Shown here: piece by piece, positions 51,936 to 60,041 of the stretch
How the letters are laid out: every line of letters starts with the position of its first letter
Numbering within the stretch: the first letter of the stretch is position 1
DNA from: Cetobacterium sp. 2A
GTDB lineage: Bacteria; Fusobacteriota; Fusobacteriia; Fusobacteriales; Fusobacteriaceae
Length of the DNA stretch: 64,000 bases
NCBI RefSeq assembly: GCF_014250685.1
Contig: NZ_JACFAJ010000014.1
Location: 62,001 to 126,000, forward strand
Reading direction: 5' to 3'
Notes under the pieces: model-generated
Seen by the model: only the letters and a program-made list of their open reading frames with translations
Told to the model about the DNA's origin: nothing
Databases searched by the model: none
Position numbers and translations under genes: made by a program

Positions 51936-53038
51936 TAGTTATCACTTCCTTTATTTATATAAAGTTCGAATGCTTTTTTTCTCTCTTGTTTCTTTTCTTT
52001 ATCTCTTCTCCATTCGTGTAAAACTAAAACTAATGCAATTATTCCATAAGAAATAAATACTCTAAAGAACTCTCCTATTTGTGCAGAACCTACAAGTTCT
52101 TTTCCTGCTCTTGGAGAAATTATAAACATCAAATGAAATAGTACAACTCCTGTTAAGGCGTTTGATATACTAGCTTTTACAACTGAAGCTCCTCCAATAA
52201 GTAATGCAGCAATTGAAAACATTCCAATTTGTTCATGGCTATTATAAGTATTCATAGTTCCTATATTTTGTAAAAATATTATTTGTCCAAAACTAGCAAG
52301 TACTGTAGATATAACAATAGCAATTATTCTTGTTCTATCAACCATTATTCCAGATGATTTAGCAACCTCTATATCTTGTCCGACAGCTCTCATGTCTTGA
52401 CCAAGTTTTGTCTTTTTTATCCAAATTATAAATATACAAAGTAAAAATATTACAAAGAATGTCGCAAGTGGAATTGTTTGATCTCCAATTTTAAATGACC
52501 AGATATCATCCAATGCTCTTCTAACACCTTTTAAATCAATGGCATTTCTAATTCCAGTTCCTCTTGAAAGTATCAATTGTGGATTTTTTATTGAAATGAA
52601 GTTTCCCATTCCATATAAAACAATTAATTGATAAACTCCATTTACGAAAAATCCAAGCATCATCGAAGTAATCATTTCTTTTCCTTTTGCTCTATTTAAA
52701 ACAGTTCCTCCTACAATTCCTAATAAAATTGCCATTGGAATTGAAATAATTGAAGCGAGTATTATTCCTTGAATTCCAACTATGTTCCATTCAGTTATAA
52801 AAATAAGAGCTAGTTGACCTGACATTGCACCTAAAATTATTCCAAAGTTAAGCCCCATACCAGCGATTATTGGTATTAAAAGAGAAAGAACTAAAAAAGA
52901 GTTTCTTCCAAGTCTTTCAATAATTTCCTGAACGAGATATGAACCTGTTAATTTAGAAACAGGAATGGCCGCCATTAAAAATAAAAGTATCATTAATGGA
53001 ACTATATTATTAATTAAAAAACTTTTTATTTTTTCCAT
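51935..53038 (-). CDS. ABC importer permease 2 (ribose/BMP type)
   Basis: A 367-residue permease of the BPD_transp_2 family with about ten hydrophobic segments, AGMGLNFGIILGAMSGQLAL near residue 60 and MFSIAALLIGGASVVKA near 265, the usual coupling-loop region. The N-terminus precedes VPLMILLFLMAAIPVSKLTG. Together with the 343-residue permease it would make a heterodimeric channel as in BMP-type nucleoside importers. It overlaps the upstream permease stop by one base. Confidence 0.85.
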   Translation of the reverse strand: MEKIKSFLINNIVPLMILLFLMAAIPVSKLTGSYLVQEIIERLGRNSFLVLSLLIPIIAGMGLNFGIILGAMSGQLALIFITEWNIVGIQGIILASIISIPMAILLGIVGGTVLNRAKGKEMITSMMLGFFVNGVYQLIVLYGMGNFISIKNPQLILSRGTGIRNAIDLKGVRRALDDIWSFKIGDQTIPLATFFVIFLLCIFIIWIKKTKLGQDMRAVGQDIEVAKSSGIMVDRTRIIAIVISTVLASFGQIIFLQNIGTMNTYNSHEQIGMFSIAALLIGGASVVKASISNALTGVVLFHLMFIISPRAGKELVGSAQIGEFFRVFISYGIIALVLVLHEWRRDKEKKQERKKAFELYINKGSDN

Positions 53039-54069
53039 TAGTTGCTTCCTCCTTTTCTTGTAAGTGCATAAAGTATCATTCCATTTGAAATTATTACTCT
53101 TATTGTTTCTGACATATCCGTTTCTATAACACCACTTATAACTATTGGTGTCATTGTAATTATCCCTTGAAATAAAAATGTTCCTACTATTACGTTAAAT
53201 ATATTCGCTTTATTTATAGAAGCCCCACCTATTAAAATTGCAGCGATTGCAGGAAATGCCATGTAAAATGGTGCTAAATACAGTTGTACAAATCCAAAGC
53301 TCTGTTGGTATATAATTATTCCTACTGCCGCTACAACAGTAGAAATGATTATTGATCTCTCTCTCGTCTTATCAATATCTATTCCTATTGCTTGTGCAAA
53401 TTTCTCATTACTTCCAACCGCCTTCATAGCCATACCTTTTTTTGTTCTAAAAAATTCATTCATAATAAATGCTAATATTAGAAAAAATATTATTTCTCCA
53501 ATATAAGAAAAATTTTTGGGTAATCCAATCATATTTCCTAAAATCTTATCCCAATAACTTTCTATACTTATCGTTGTACGAAGTCCTTCTCCACCATATG
53601 CCCAAATCATATTGGGCTTCTTAAATGGTAAAATTATCCACATAATACACATTAGAGCTACAGATGAGAACCCTATATACGTAGCTATCATCATCTCTCC
53701 ACCCTTTACTTTATTCAGTATTTTTCCATAAAGAGATCCAAAAACAATCGCAAAAGGAATAGAGATAAAAATAGCTCCTAAAAATCCAAAAATTCCAGTT
53801 AATCCAAGTTCTATACTTATAACTGCTCCTAACAGTCCTGCCTCTATTCCAAGGGGCATTCCAAAATTAAGTCCAGTTCCTGATTGTATCATTGGAATCA
53901 GTGATAAAACTAGAACTACATTCATTCCAAATCTTATTAGAGTATCATTGAAAGCTACTTTTAAATTTATTCCAACAAATGGAGCAATTATATAAAGCGA
54001 CAAAAGAAAAACTCCTATTATGATTCTTGGAAGACCTACATTATTTATTATTTTTTTTATATTACTCAT
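53038..54069 (-). CDS. ABC importer permease 1 (ribose/BMP type)
   Basis: A 343-residue membrane protein with the family loops SGTGLNFGMPLGIEAGLLG and AFPAIAAILIGGASINKA. I start it at the ATG at 54069 (MSNIKKIINNVG), behind AAGGTGAGGA; the upstream in-frame ATG at 54078 is less favoured. It overlaps the end of the ATPase gene by 8 bases. The substrate is unknown; these permeases carry sugars, nucleosides or related compounds. Confidence 0.85.
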   Translation of the reverse strand: MSNIKKIINNVGLPRIIIGVFLLSLYIIAPFVGINLKVAFNDTLIRFGMNVVLVLSLIPMIQSGTGLNFGMPLGIEAGLLGAVISIELGLTGIFGFLGAIFISIPFAIVFGSLYGKILNKVKGGEMMIATYIGFSSVALMCIMWIILPFKKPNMIWAYGGEGLRTTISIESYWDKILGNMIGLPKNFSYIGEIIFFLILAFIMNEFFRTKKGMAMKAVGSNEKFAQAIGIDIDKTRERSIIISTVVAAVGIIIYQQSFGFVQLYLAPFYMAFPAIAAILIGGASINKANIFNVIVGTFLFQGIITMTPIVISGVIETDMSETIRVIISNGMILYALTRKGGSN

Positions 54070-55651
54070 TTTCCTCACCTTTCAGTCCAACCATCATTTT
54101 TCCAAATTTTAACAAATTATCTTCTGGAGACAATATTCCAGCTATCTCGCCCTCTGTCACTATAGCTATTCTGTGGCAAATATCTCTTAATTCTTCTATC
54201 TCAGAAGAAGTTATAATAATTGTTGTTCCTTTTTCTTCGTTATATTCTCTTAACGTTTCAAGAACTAATTTTTTGGCTCCTACATCTATTCCACGAGTTG
54301 GTTCAGATACAAATAAAACTTCAGGATTCATTGTAAATGCCTTAGCCAAACAAACTTTTTGTTGATTACCACCACTTAATTCGCCAGTTTTTTGTTTTCC
54401 ATTCGTACATCTTATTTCAAGTTTTTCAATATATTTTTTAGAATTTTTTTCAATTTCTTTATCATCAATTACTTGAAATAGTCCACCTAATTTTTTCTTT
54501 AAAAATTCATTTTTTATTTCTATAGCTGGATAAGCAATATTTTCATCAATACTTTTATCTAAAATTAATCCTACACCTTTTCTATCTTCTGATACAAAAT
54601 ATAATCCTTTTTTTAGTTGATCTATAGGTGTATTTAACTGTAGACTCTCTCCATTAAACTTTATTGTTCCGCCTGAAGTTGCAAGACCCATAACTCCATT
54701 TGCTATTCCTATTTTTCCTTGCCCTGCCATTCCACCAATTCCTAAAATTTCACCCTTTTTAACTTTTAAATTTACATTTTTTACTATTTCACCTGGCATA
54801 TCAACCCATAAATTCTCTATATCTAAAATATTTTTTTCCTCAGAAAAATTTTTTCTTTTCTTTTTCGTATGATCTATTTTTCTTCCTATCATCCACTCAG
54901 TAATTTCGTTAACATTAGTTTCTTTAGTTGAAATTTCGTTTATTAAAACTCCATCTCTTAAGACTACAACTTTATCACATACTGTCATAATTTCATCTAA
55001 TCTATGCGTAATAAAAAGTATGGATATTCCTTCATCTGCTAATCTTCTCATTGTCTTAAGAAGAATATCAGCCTCTGTTTCTGTAAGAACTGCTGTTGGT
55101 TCATCTAGTATAAGTAATTTTGTATTTTTTCTTTCTATTTCCCTAGCTATTTCTGTAAATTGTTTATGGGCAACCGACATCTCACTAACAACCGTTTCAG
55201 GATTAATTTGTACTCCTAAATGAGAAAATGCAACCGTTGCTCTCTCTTCTATTTTTTCCATATTTAACTGATTTAATTTTTCTCCAAACAATTCTTTAAA
55301 AATTGATTTATTTGTTGTCTCTCTATTAAGGACTATATTTTCTGAAGCTGTAAATCCAGGAATTAATGAAAACTCTTGATGAACCATTCCTATTCCAGAT
55401 TCTAAGGCATCAAAAGAAGAACTAAAATTTATTTCTTTCCCTTGAAATAATATTTTTCCGTTATATCCTCCTGTACTAGCTATAACAGGCATTCCAAATA
55501 TAATTTTCATTAAAGTAGATTTTCCTGCTCCATTTTCCCCAACTAATCCAATTATTTCCCCTGTTCTTACTTCCATATTTATATTTTTTAATACTTGGTT
55601 TTCCCCAAAACTTTTAGACAAACCCTCAATTTTAAGTAATATTTCTTCCAA
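54062..55651 (-). CDS. ABC importer double ATPase (ribose/BMP type)
   Basis: A 529-residue ATPase with two fused domains. Domain 1: Walker A GENGAGKSTLMKIIFG, Walker B LLILDEPTAVLT. Domain 2: signature LSGGNQQKVCLAKAF and a Walker B that reads VLFVSEPTRGID, with Ser in place of the usual Asp; its Walker A (GGMAGQGKIG) is degenerate as usual for this class. I start at the TTG at 55651 behind GAGGTGA, since upstream in-frame starts would run into the hairpin region. It follows the DUF3798 gene across a putative attenuator. Confidence 0.85.
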   Translation of the reverse strand: MEEILLKIEGLSKSFGENQVLKNINMEVRTGEIIGLVGENGAGKSTLMKIIFGMPVIASTGGYNGKILFQGKEINFSSSFDALESGIGMVHQEFSLIPGFTASENIVLNRETTNKSIFKELFGEKLNQLNMEKIEERATVAFSHLGVQINPETVVSEMSVAHKQFTEIAREIERKNTKLLILDEPTAVLTETEADILLKTMRRLADEGISILFITHRLDEIMTVCDKVVVLRDGVLINEISTKETNVNEITEWMIGRKIDHTKKKRKNFSEEKNILDIENLWVDMPGEIVKNVNLKVKKGEILGIGGMAGQGKIGIANGVMGLATSGGTIKFNGESLQLNTPIDQLKKGLYFVSEDRKGVGLILDKSIDENIAYPAIEIKNEFLKKKLGGLFQVIDDKEIEKNSKKYIEKLEIRCTNGKQKTGELSGGNQQKVCLAKAFTMNPEVLFVSEPTRGIDVGAKKLVLETLREYNEEKGTTIIITSSEIEELRDICHRIAIVTEGEIAGILSPEDNLLKFGKMMVGLKGEENE

Positions 55652-55669
55652 TCTACTCACCTCATAAAA

Positions 55670-55709
55670 AAGTAGCCACCAACCCATATATTTAACTTAG
55701 GTCAGTGGC
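55670..55709 (-). terminator. Possible attenuator between DUF3798 gene and ATPase
   Basis: On the minus strand GCCACTGACC pairs with GGTTGGTGGC (8 of 10 positions) and is followed by TACTTTTTT. The hairpin sits about 30 bases after the binding-protein stop and just before the ATPase ribosome binding site; partial termination would give more binding protein than transporter. Confidence 0.5.
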
Positions 55710-55740
55710 AAACTCTATATTTATTTTTGTTTTAATTATT

Positions 55741-56919
55741 CTATTGAATCGTAAAATATTTTTCTGGAACTTCTGAAGTTGTCATTTTCATATATCCTTT
55801 TCCAAATACATAAGTATCTTGATAAAGTAAGAAGAAATTTTCTCTTTCCACACCTTTAGTATCTACATATGCACTTCCATTCCATCCAGCTCCCGGAGTA
55901 TTTTTTTCAAATGTATTTTTTATAGAATCAAAATCTAAAATATCAGTTCCATTTTCTATTACATCTTGAATATGATTTCCTAAAGCAACTGTCGAACTGA
56001 AGTTATAAGAATATGCCCATGTTCCCATTCTTCCACTTCCACCTTTTTCTCCTACAGTTTTTTCAACCTTTGCTAATATTTTTGGCCAATTTCCCTTTTC
56101 ATCTTCTGAGAAATTAATTCCTAATGCTCCAGGATATCCCATTGTAGGTGATGGTAAATCCGCTTCAATAAAATATCCACCTTTTTCTGCTATTCTTTTT
56201 AAAAGAGGCTCTGTATGAGCGTCGTTAGTAGCAAAGAAAGCAACATCAGTTCCATATTTATTTATCCAACTTGGTACTTGCTCAAGTATATATTGTTGAG
56301 CTCCTGCAATTCCAACATCACTAACTGGATCTGGAGCTGTCATGTCTATAAATTCTAATCCTAACTCTTTAGAAGCTTCAGACATAATATTTCTTCTTCT
56401 AGATAGTAATTCATAACTCATATGTCTTGGAAATGATATATGCATAAATTTTTTAGCACCTAAATCTTTTGCTGCTTTTACAATTAAATATCCTCTAGCA
56501 ACATTATCTGGGTTAGTAACAAGATCTGAAACTTCTGTTATCATTTCTGGATCTTCATGTGGTGAGTTAGCTACCAATAAAATATCTGGTCTTTTCTCTC
56601 TTATTCTTCTAAAAGCTTCAACTGTTCCCGGAATAGCCTCTACAACTAAAACTGCTTTCATTTTTGGATCATCTGCTAATCCAACCATCTGAGAAATTGT
56701 AGTTTCCATTTCTTGCATAAAATTATCTGGATACGTAACATGAATTACTTTTCCACCCTTATCGGCAGATCCATAAAGTTCTATAAGTTTTTCTGCTCCA
56801 CGAAGGCCATCTTCAGATTGAGACACGGTTCCAGAAACAACTCCTATATGATAGTCTTCCGCTGAAAAACCAACTAATGAAATTATAAAAGTAAACACCA
56901 ATAATAACCATTTTTTCAT
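55741..56919 (-). CDS. DUF3798-family periplasmic binding protein
   Basis: A 392-residue exported protein (signal peptide residues 1-20, cleavage near GFSA-ED) matching the DUF3798 family, known mainly from Fusobacteria and Clostridia. It has a type I periplasmic-binding-protein look: YHIGVVSGTVSQSEDGL at the start, MKAVLVVEAIPGTVEAFRRI, FMHISFPRHMSYELLSRRRN and VAFFATNDAHTEPLL. The ligand is unknown. It heads a leftward operon with ribose/BMP-type permeases and ATPase, so it most likely delivers its ligand to them. AGGAGGAG precedes the ATG. Confidence 0.82.
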   Translation of the reverse strand: MKKWLLLVFTFIISLVGFSAEDYHIGVVSGTVSQSEDGLRGAEKLIELYGSADKGGKVIHVTYPDNFMQEMETTISQMVGLADDPKMKAVLVVEAIPGTVEAFRRIREKRPDILLVANSPHEDPEMITEVSDLVTNPDNVARGYLIVKAAKDLGAKKFMHISFPRHMSYELLSRRRNIMSEASKELGLEFIDMTAPDPVSDVGIAGAQQYILEQVPSWINKYGTDVAFFATNDAHTEPLLKRIAEKGGYFIEADLPSPTMGYPGALGINFSEDEKGNWPKILAKVEKTVGEKGGSGRMGTWAYSYNFSSTVALGNHIQDVIENGTDILDFDSIKNTFEKNTPGAGWNGSAYVDTKGVERENFFLLYQDTYVFGKGYMKMTTSEVPEKYFTIQ

Positions 56920-57123
56920 AATTTTCTCCTCCTCTTAAAATGTATTCCAGTATCACTACTTTGTTTCAGTTTTAAAAAAATATTTTTATAAATTTTATAT
57001 TTTAAAAGATATTAACTCATTTTTTGAAAAATAGCAACACATTAATGTTATTTTTTTAATATCATTGTACAAATAAAATATATTTAGTTAGTTTATACCA
57101 CTAACTTTGTGAAAATAAGATTG

Positions 57124-57152
57124 TTGCATTTTAAAATAACGCATGTTATAAT
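57124..57152 (+). promoter_or_regulatory. Promoter for chalcone isomerase-like gene
   Basis: TTGCAT (57124-57129), 17 bases, TATAAT (57147-57152). An AGTTAGT/ACTAACT inverted repeat lies at 57086-57106 just upstream, a possible operator. The rest of the gap back to 56920 is AT-rich without further features. Confidence 0.6.
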
Positions 57153-57182
57153 ACTAGCGTAATTTATATTAGGGGGGATTTT

Positions 57183-57701
57183 ATGAAAAAACTTTTTTTA
57201 TTATTTTTACTTATTACAAGTTGTACATTTGCACTAAATTTTAATAACGAAACATACATTTTAAATGGAACAGGAGTTAGAAAAAAAGCAATAATTAAGC
57301 TCTACACTGCTAATCTTTATCTAAAAGAGAAAAATTCAAATGCTCAAAATATTCTTGAATCTAAAGAACCAATGTTAATAGAACTAACTATAAATTCAAG
57401 TTTAATTACTAGTGACGATATGAAAGAAGCAATAAATGATGGTTTTAAAAATTCGGCTACTAACTTTTCTAAATTACAAAAAAGAATTGATGAATTTAAT
57501 GAAGTGTTTGTAAAAGAAAAAATTATCAAAAATGATATTTTTAAATTTGAATCTAAAGATAAAAATATAATTGTCTATAAAAATGAAATGTTTCTTACTA
57601 AAATCGAGGGACAAGATTTTAAAGAAGCTTTATTCGGTATTTGGCTAGGAGAAAATCCTATTGATAAAAATTTAAAACTAAATTTATTAAAATCTAAATA
57701 A
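57183..57701 (+). CDS. Exported chalcone isomerase-like protein
   Basis: A 172-residue secreted protein (signal peptide residues 1-17, SCTFA) matching the bacterial chalcone isomerase-like (Chalcone_3) family: LNGTGVRKKAIIKLYTANLYL near residue 30 and GQDFKEALFGIWLGENPIDKN at the C-terminus are its conserved ends. In bacteria these are periplasmic fatty-acid-binding-like folds of unknown function; isomerase activity is not expected. AGGGGGGA precedes the ATG. It stands alone with its own promoter and terminator. Confidence 0.85.
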   Translation: MKKLFLLFLLITSCTFALNFNNETYILNGTGVRKKAIIKLYTANLYLKEKNSNAQNILESKEPMLIELTINSSLITSDDMKEAINDGFKNSATNFSKLQKRIDEFNEVFVKEKIIKNDIFKFESKDKNIIVYKNEMFLTKIEGQDFKEALFGIWLGENPIDKNLKLNLLKSK

Positions 57702-57730
57702 AAAGATAGGGATAAAATCCCTATCTTTTT
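57700..57730. terminator. Bidirectional intrinsic terminator
   Basis: AAAAAGATAGGGAT and ATCCCTATCTTTTT pair around AAA, between the chalcone isomerase-like gene and the convergent HutD-like gene. Confidence 0.85.
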
Positions 57731-58284
57731 ATAACTTTTATTAAAATAACTTTTCCTTTAATACTACATTTTTTTTCATCAAGTTCTCTTAAAAGTAAAA
57801 GTTCCTTAGATTTTAACACTATATCTTGATTTTCAAATTTAATCTCTGAAATTCCATCATAATTATAAATATAATTATCTCTAAATATTTCTATCTCTTC
57901 AAACTCTTTATTATCAATAATTTTTGCCTCTATATTGTATTTATTTTTTTTATAGATAACATTAAAATCTTCTGAAATTTGTAAAGCTTTCGATTTTGTA
58001 GAATCATTTCCAGAAAATTCATGTATTTTAAATTCCTTTAAATTTTCAAATTTTGAATTTTTACTTGATATTTCAATACTTCCTTTTAATATAACCAAAA
58101 TTCTTTCGTAACCACGATAAAATGTAAAATCATTTTCCCCAGGATTTATAGAAGCTACTGAAATTCTTATATCAAAATCATCTTTTACAGTATAATTATC
58201 AGGTTTTATATATAATTGCGCTGTCAGTCCGCCACTCCACTGCGTTTTTGTTGCATTCGAATATTTTATAATTTCAAATTTCAT
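57721..58284 (-). CDS. HutD-like cupin protein
   Basis: A 187-residue protein of the HutD/Ves family: TKTQWSGGLTAQLYIKPDNY near residue 13, DFDIRISVASINPGENDFTF and GYERILVILKGSIEI are the family landmarks. HutD proteins have a bicupin fold, bind small ligands such as formylglutamate, and are linked to histidine use, yet no hut genes are present here. The C-terminal third is divergent and Lys-rich. Function not assigned. Confidence 0.78.
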   Translation of the reverse strand: MKFEIIKYSNATKTQWSGGLTAQLYIKPDNYTVKDDFDIRISVASINPGENDFTFYRGYERILVILKGSIEISSKNSKFENLKEFKIHEFSGNDSTKSKALQISEDFNVIYKKNKYNIEAKIIDNKEFEEIEIFRDNYIYNYDGISEIKFENQDIVLKSKELLLLRELDEKKCSIKGKVILIKVIKR

Positions 58285-58415
58285 TTTCTCCCCTTCATTA
58301 ACTTTATTTATATATTATACCTCTTAATTAAAATATATATAATCAAAATTTAATCCCAACAAATTCATTTTATAAATGGTATAATAATAAAAATGAATAA
58401 TGAGATAAAAGACAA

Positions 58416-58444
58416 TTGAAAAAAAAAGTAGATTATGTTACAAT
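58416..58444 (+). promoter_or_regulatory. Promoter for the guanine-riboswitch transcript
   Basis: TTGAAA (58416-58421), 17 bases, TACAAT (58439-58444). Transcription would start near 58451, 35 bases before the riboswitch aptamer. The preceding stretch to 58285 is AT-rich with no other feature seen. Confidence 0.55.
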
Positions 58445-58484
58445 TATTAAAATTAGAAACATCTAAAAAACAATAATAATAAAG

Positions 58485-58558
58485 TTTACTCATATATCTT
58501 GGTAATATGGTCCAAGAGTCTCTACGTTTTCGCCGTAAAAGAAAACGCTATGGGTAGA
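58485..58558 (+). ncRNA. Guanine-class purine riboswitch aptamer
   Basis: P1 pairs ACTCATA (58488-58494) with TATGGGT (58549-58555). P2 is CTTGG/CCAAG with loop element AATATGG; P3 is CGTTTTC/GAAAACG with loop GCCGTAA. The conserved junction TCTCTAC and the L2/L3 kissing-loop elements agree with the purine riboswitch. The nucleotide facing the ligand, just before TATG, is C (58548), which specifies guanine rather than adenine. The 3' strand of P1 overlaps a segment (AGAACTTATACT) that can pair with the terminator's 5' arm, so ligand binding should release the terminator and stop transcription (OFF switch). Confidence 0.92.
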
Positions 58559-58592
58559 ACTTATACTATATAAATATATCCTAACTATTTAG

Positions 58593-58631
58593 AAAGTATA
58601 GATTCTATCCACACAGAGTCTATACTTTTTT
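58593..58631 (+). terminator. Riboswitch-controlled terminator
   Basis: AAAGTATAGATTCT (58593-58606) pairs with AGAGTCTATACTTT (58615-58628), ending in a T run. Its 5' arm is complementary (10 of 12) to AGAACTTATACT next to the aptamer P1, the alternative antiterminator. Confidence 0.85.
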
Positions 58632-58657
58632 ATTTACAAAAATTATTGGAGGATAAT

Positions 58658-60028
58658 ATGAAACAAATTTTAATTAAAAATGCCTATGTAGTTTCAATGA
58701 ATAGTGAAAGACAAATATTCAACAATGGATCTATTCTTATAGAAAATAATCTAATCAAATCTATCGGTAAAGTTGATCCTTCTCTTGTAAACGAAGATGC
58801 AGAAATATACGATGCTGGTGGAAAAATAGTTCTTCCTGGATTTGTAAATACTCACGTACATCTTTCACAACAACTGGGAAGAGGAATTGCTGATGATGTA
58901 GATTTACTTACTTGGTTAAGAGAAAGAGTTTGGCCATATGAAAGTAGTTTTGATTATGAAGATTCTCTTATCTCCTCAACTGCTTGTTGCGTTGAACTAA
59001 TTAAATCAGGAGTTACAACTTTTCTTGAATCTGGAGGACAATACGTTGATGCTATGGTTGAAGCTGTACAAAATACAGGTCTTAGAGCATGTCTTTCTAA
59101 GTCTGTTATGGATGAAGGGGAAGGACTTCCTAATCAATGGATAAAAACTACACAGGAAGAATTAGACTCTCAAATAAATCTTTTTAATAATCACAATGAT
59201 ACTGCCGAAGGAAGAATAAAAATCTGGTTTGCTTTAAGAACTATTTTTAATAATTCTGATGATTTAATAATCAAAACAAAAATGCTTGCTGATAAATATA
59301 ATACGGGAATTCACATGCATATAGCTGAAATTGCTGCTGAAAATGAATACGTTAAATCATCTAGAGGAAATTCTACTGTTGAACAACTTCATAGACTTGG
59401 AGCCCTTGGTCCAAATCTTCTTGCAGTCCATACTGTGTGGCTTACTGATAGAGAAATTGACTTATTTAAATTATACGATGTAAAAGTTTCTCATAATCCT
59501 GCCGCTGCTATGAAGGTAGTTCTTGGATTTGCAAGAATTCCTGAAATGTTAGAAAAAGGGATTCCTGTTTCGATTGGAACTGATGGAGCTCCTTCAAATA
59601 ATAGAATGGATATGATGAGAGAGATGTATCTTACTTCTCTTATTCATAAAGGTAGAACTTTAAATCCTCATTGTGTTCCAGCTGAACAAGTTTTAGAAAT
59701 GGCAACTATAAATGGAGCAAAATGTGCTCTGTTGGATAAAGAAATCGGAAGTTTAGAAGTTGGAAAAAAAGCAGATTTAATAATTTTAAATCCAAATACT
59801 ATTCACTCACTTCCAATGCATGATCCAATAGCAAATATTGTTTATACTATGTCTAGTGAAAATGTAGAATCAACAATTTGTAATGGAAAATGGCTAATGA
59901 AAGAAAGAAATGTATTAGTAATTAACGAGAATGAAATATTAGAAAAAGTTAAGTTACAAGCTGAAAAAATTAGAAAAAAAGCTAATATTAATTTACCATC
60001 TAGATTCCCAGTTGTGGATATAATATAA
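58658..60028 (+). CDS. Amidohydrolase (purine/pterin-type deaminase) under guanine riboswitch
   Basis: A 456-residue metal-dependent deaminase of the TrzN/SAH-deaminase/8-oxoguanine-deaminase subgroup. Metal ligands are in PGFVNTHVHLSQ (HxH), GIHMHIAE (His, with the catalytic Glu), LAVHTVWL (His) and IGTDGAPSN (Asp). The segment LLTWLRERVWPYE is typical of that subgroup rather than of classical guanine deaminase. The guanine riboswitch and the adjacent purine permease point to a purine substrate such as guanine or 8-oxoguanine, inferred. The ATG at 58658 follows GGAGG. Thirteen bases separate it from the permease gene. Confidence 0.85.
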   Translation: MKQILIKNAYVVSMNSERQIFNNGSILIENNLIKSIGKVDPSLVNEDAEIYDAGGKIVLPGFVNTHVHLSQQLGRGIADDVDLLTWLRERVWPYESSFDYEDSLISSTACCVELIKSGVTTFLESGGQYVDAMVEAVQNTGLRACLSKSVMDEGEGLPNQWIKTTQEELDSQINLFNNHNDTAEGRIKIWFALRTIFNNSDDLIIKTKMLADKYNTGIHMHIAEIAAENEYVKSSRGNSTVEQLHRLGALGPNLLAVHTVWLTDREIDLFKLYDVKVSHNPAAAMKVVLGFARIPEMLEKGIPVSIGTDGAPSNNRMDMMREMYLTSLIHKGRTLNPHCVPAEQVLEMATINGAKCALLDKEIGSLEVGKKADLIILNPNTIHSLPMHDPIANIVYTMSSENVESTICNGKWLMKERNVLVINENEILEKVKLQAEKIRKKANINLPSRFPVVDII

Positions 60029-60041
60029 AGTGGAGGAAATA

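Noticed and set aside
58658-60028. Calling the deaminase guaD or a triazine hydrolase
   Set aside because: The motif set fits the TrzN/SAH/8-oxoguanine deaminase subgroup, which is not specific enough for a name; the riboswitch only suggests a purine.
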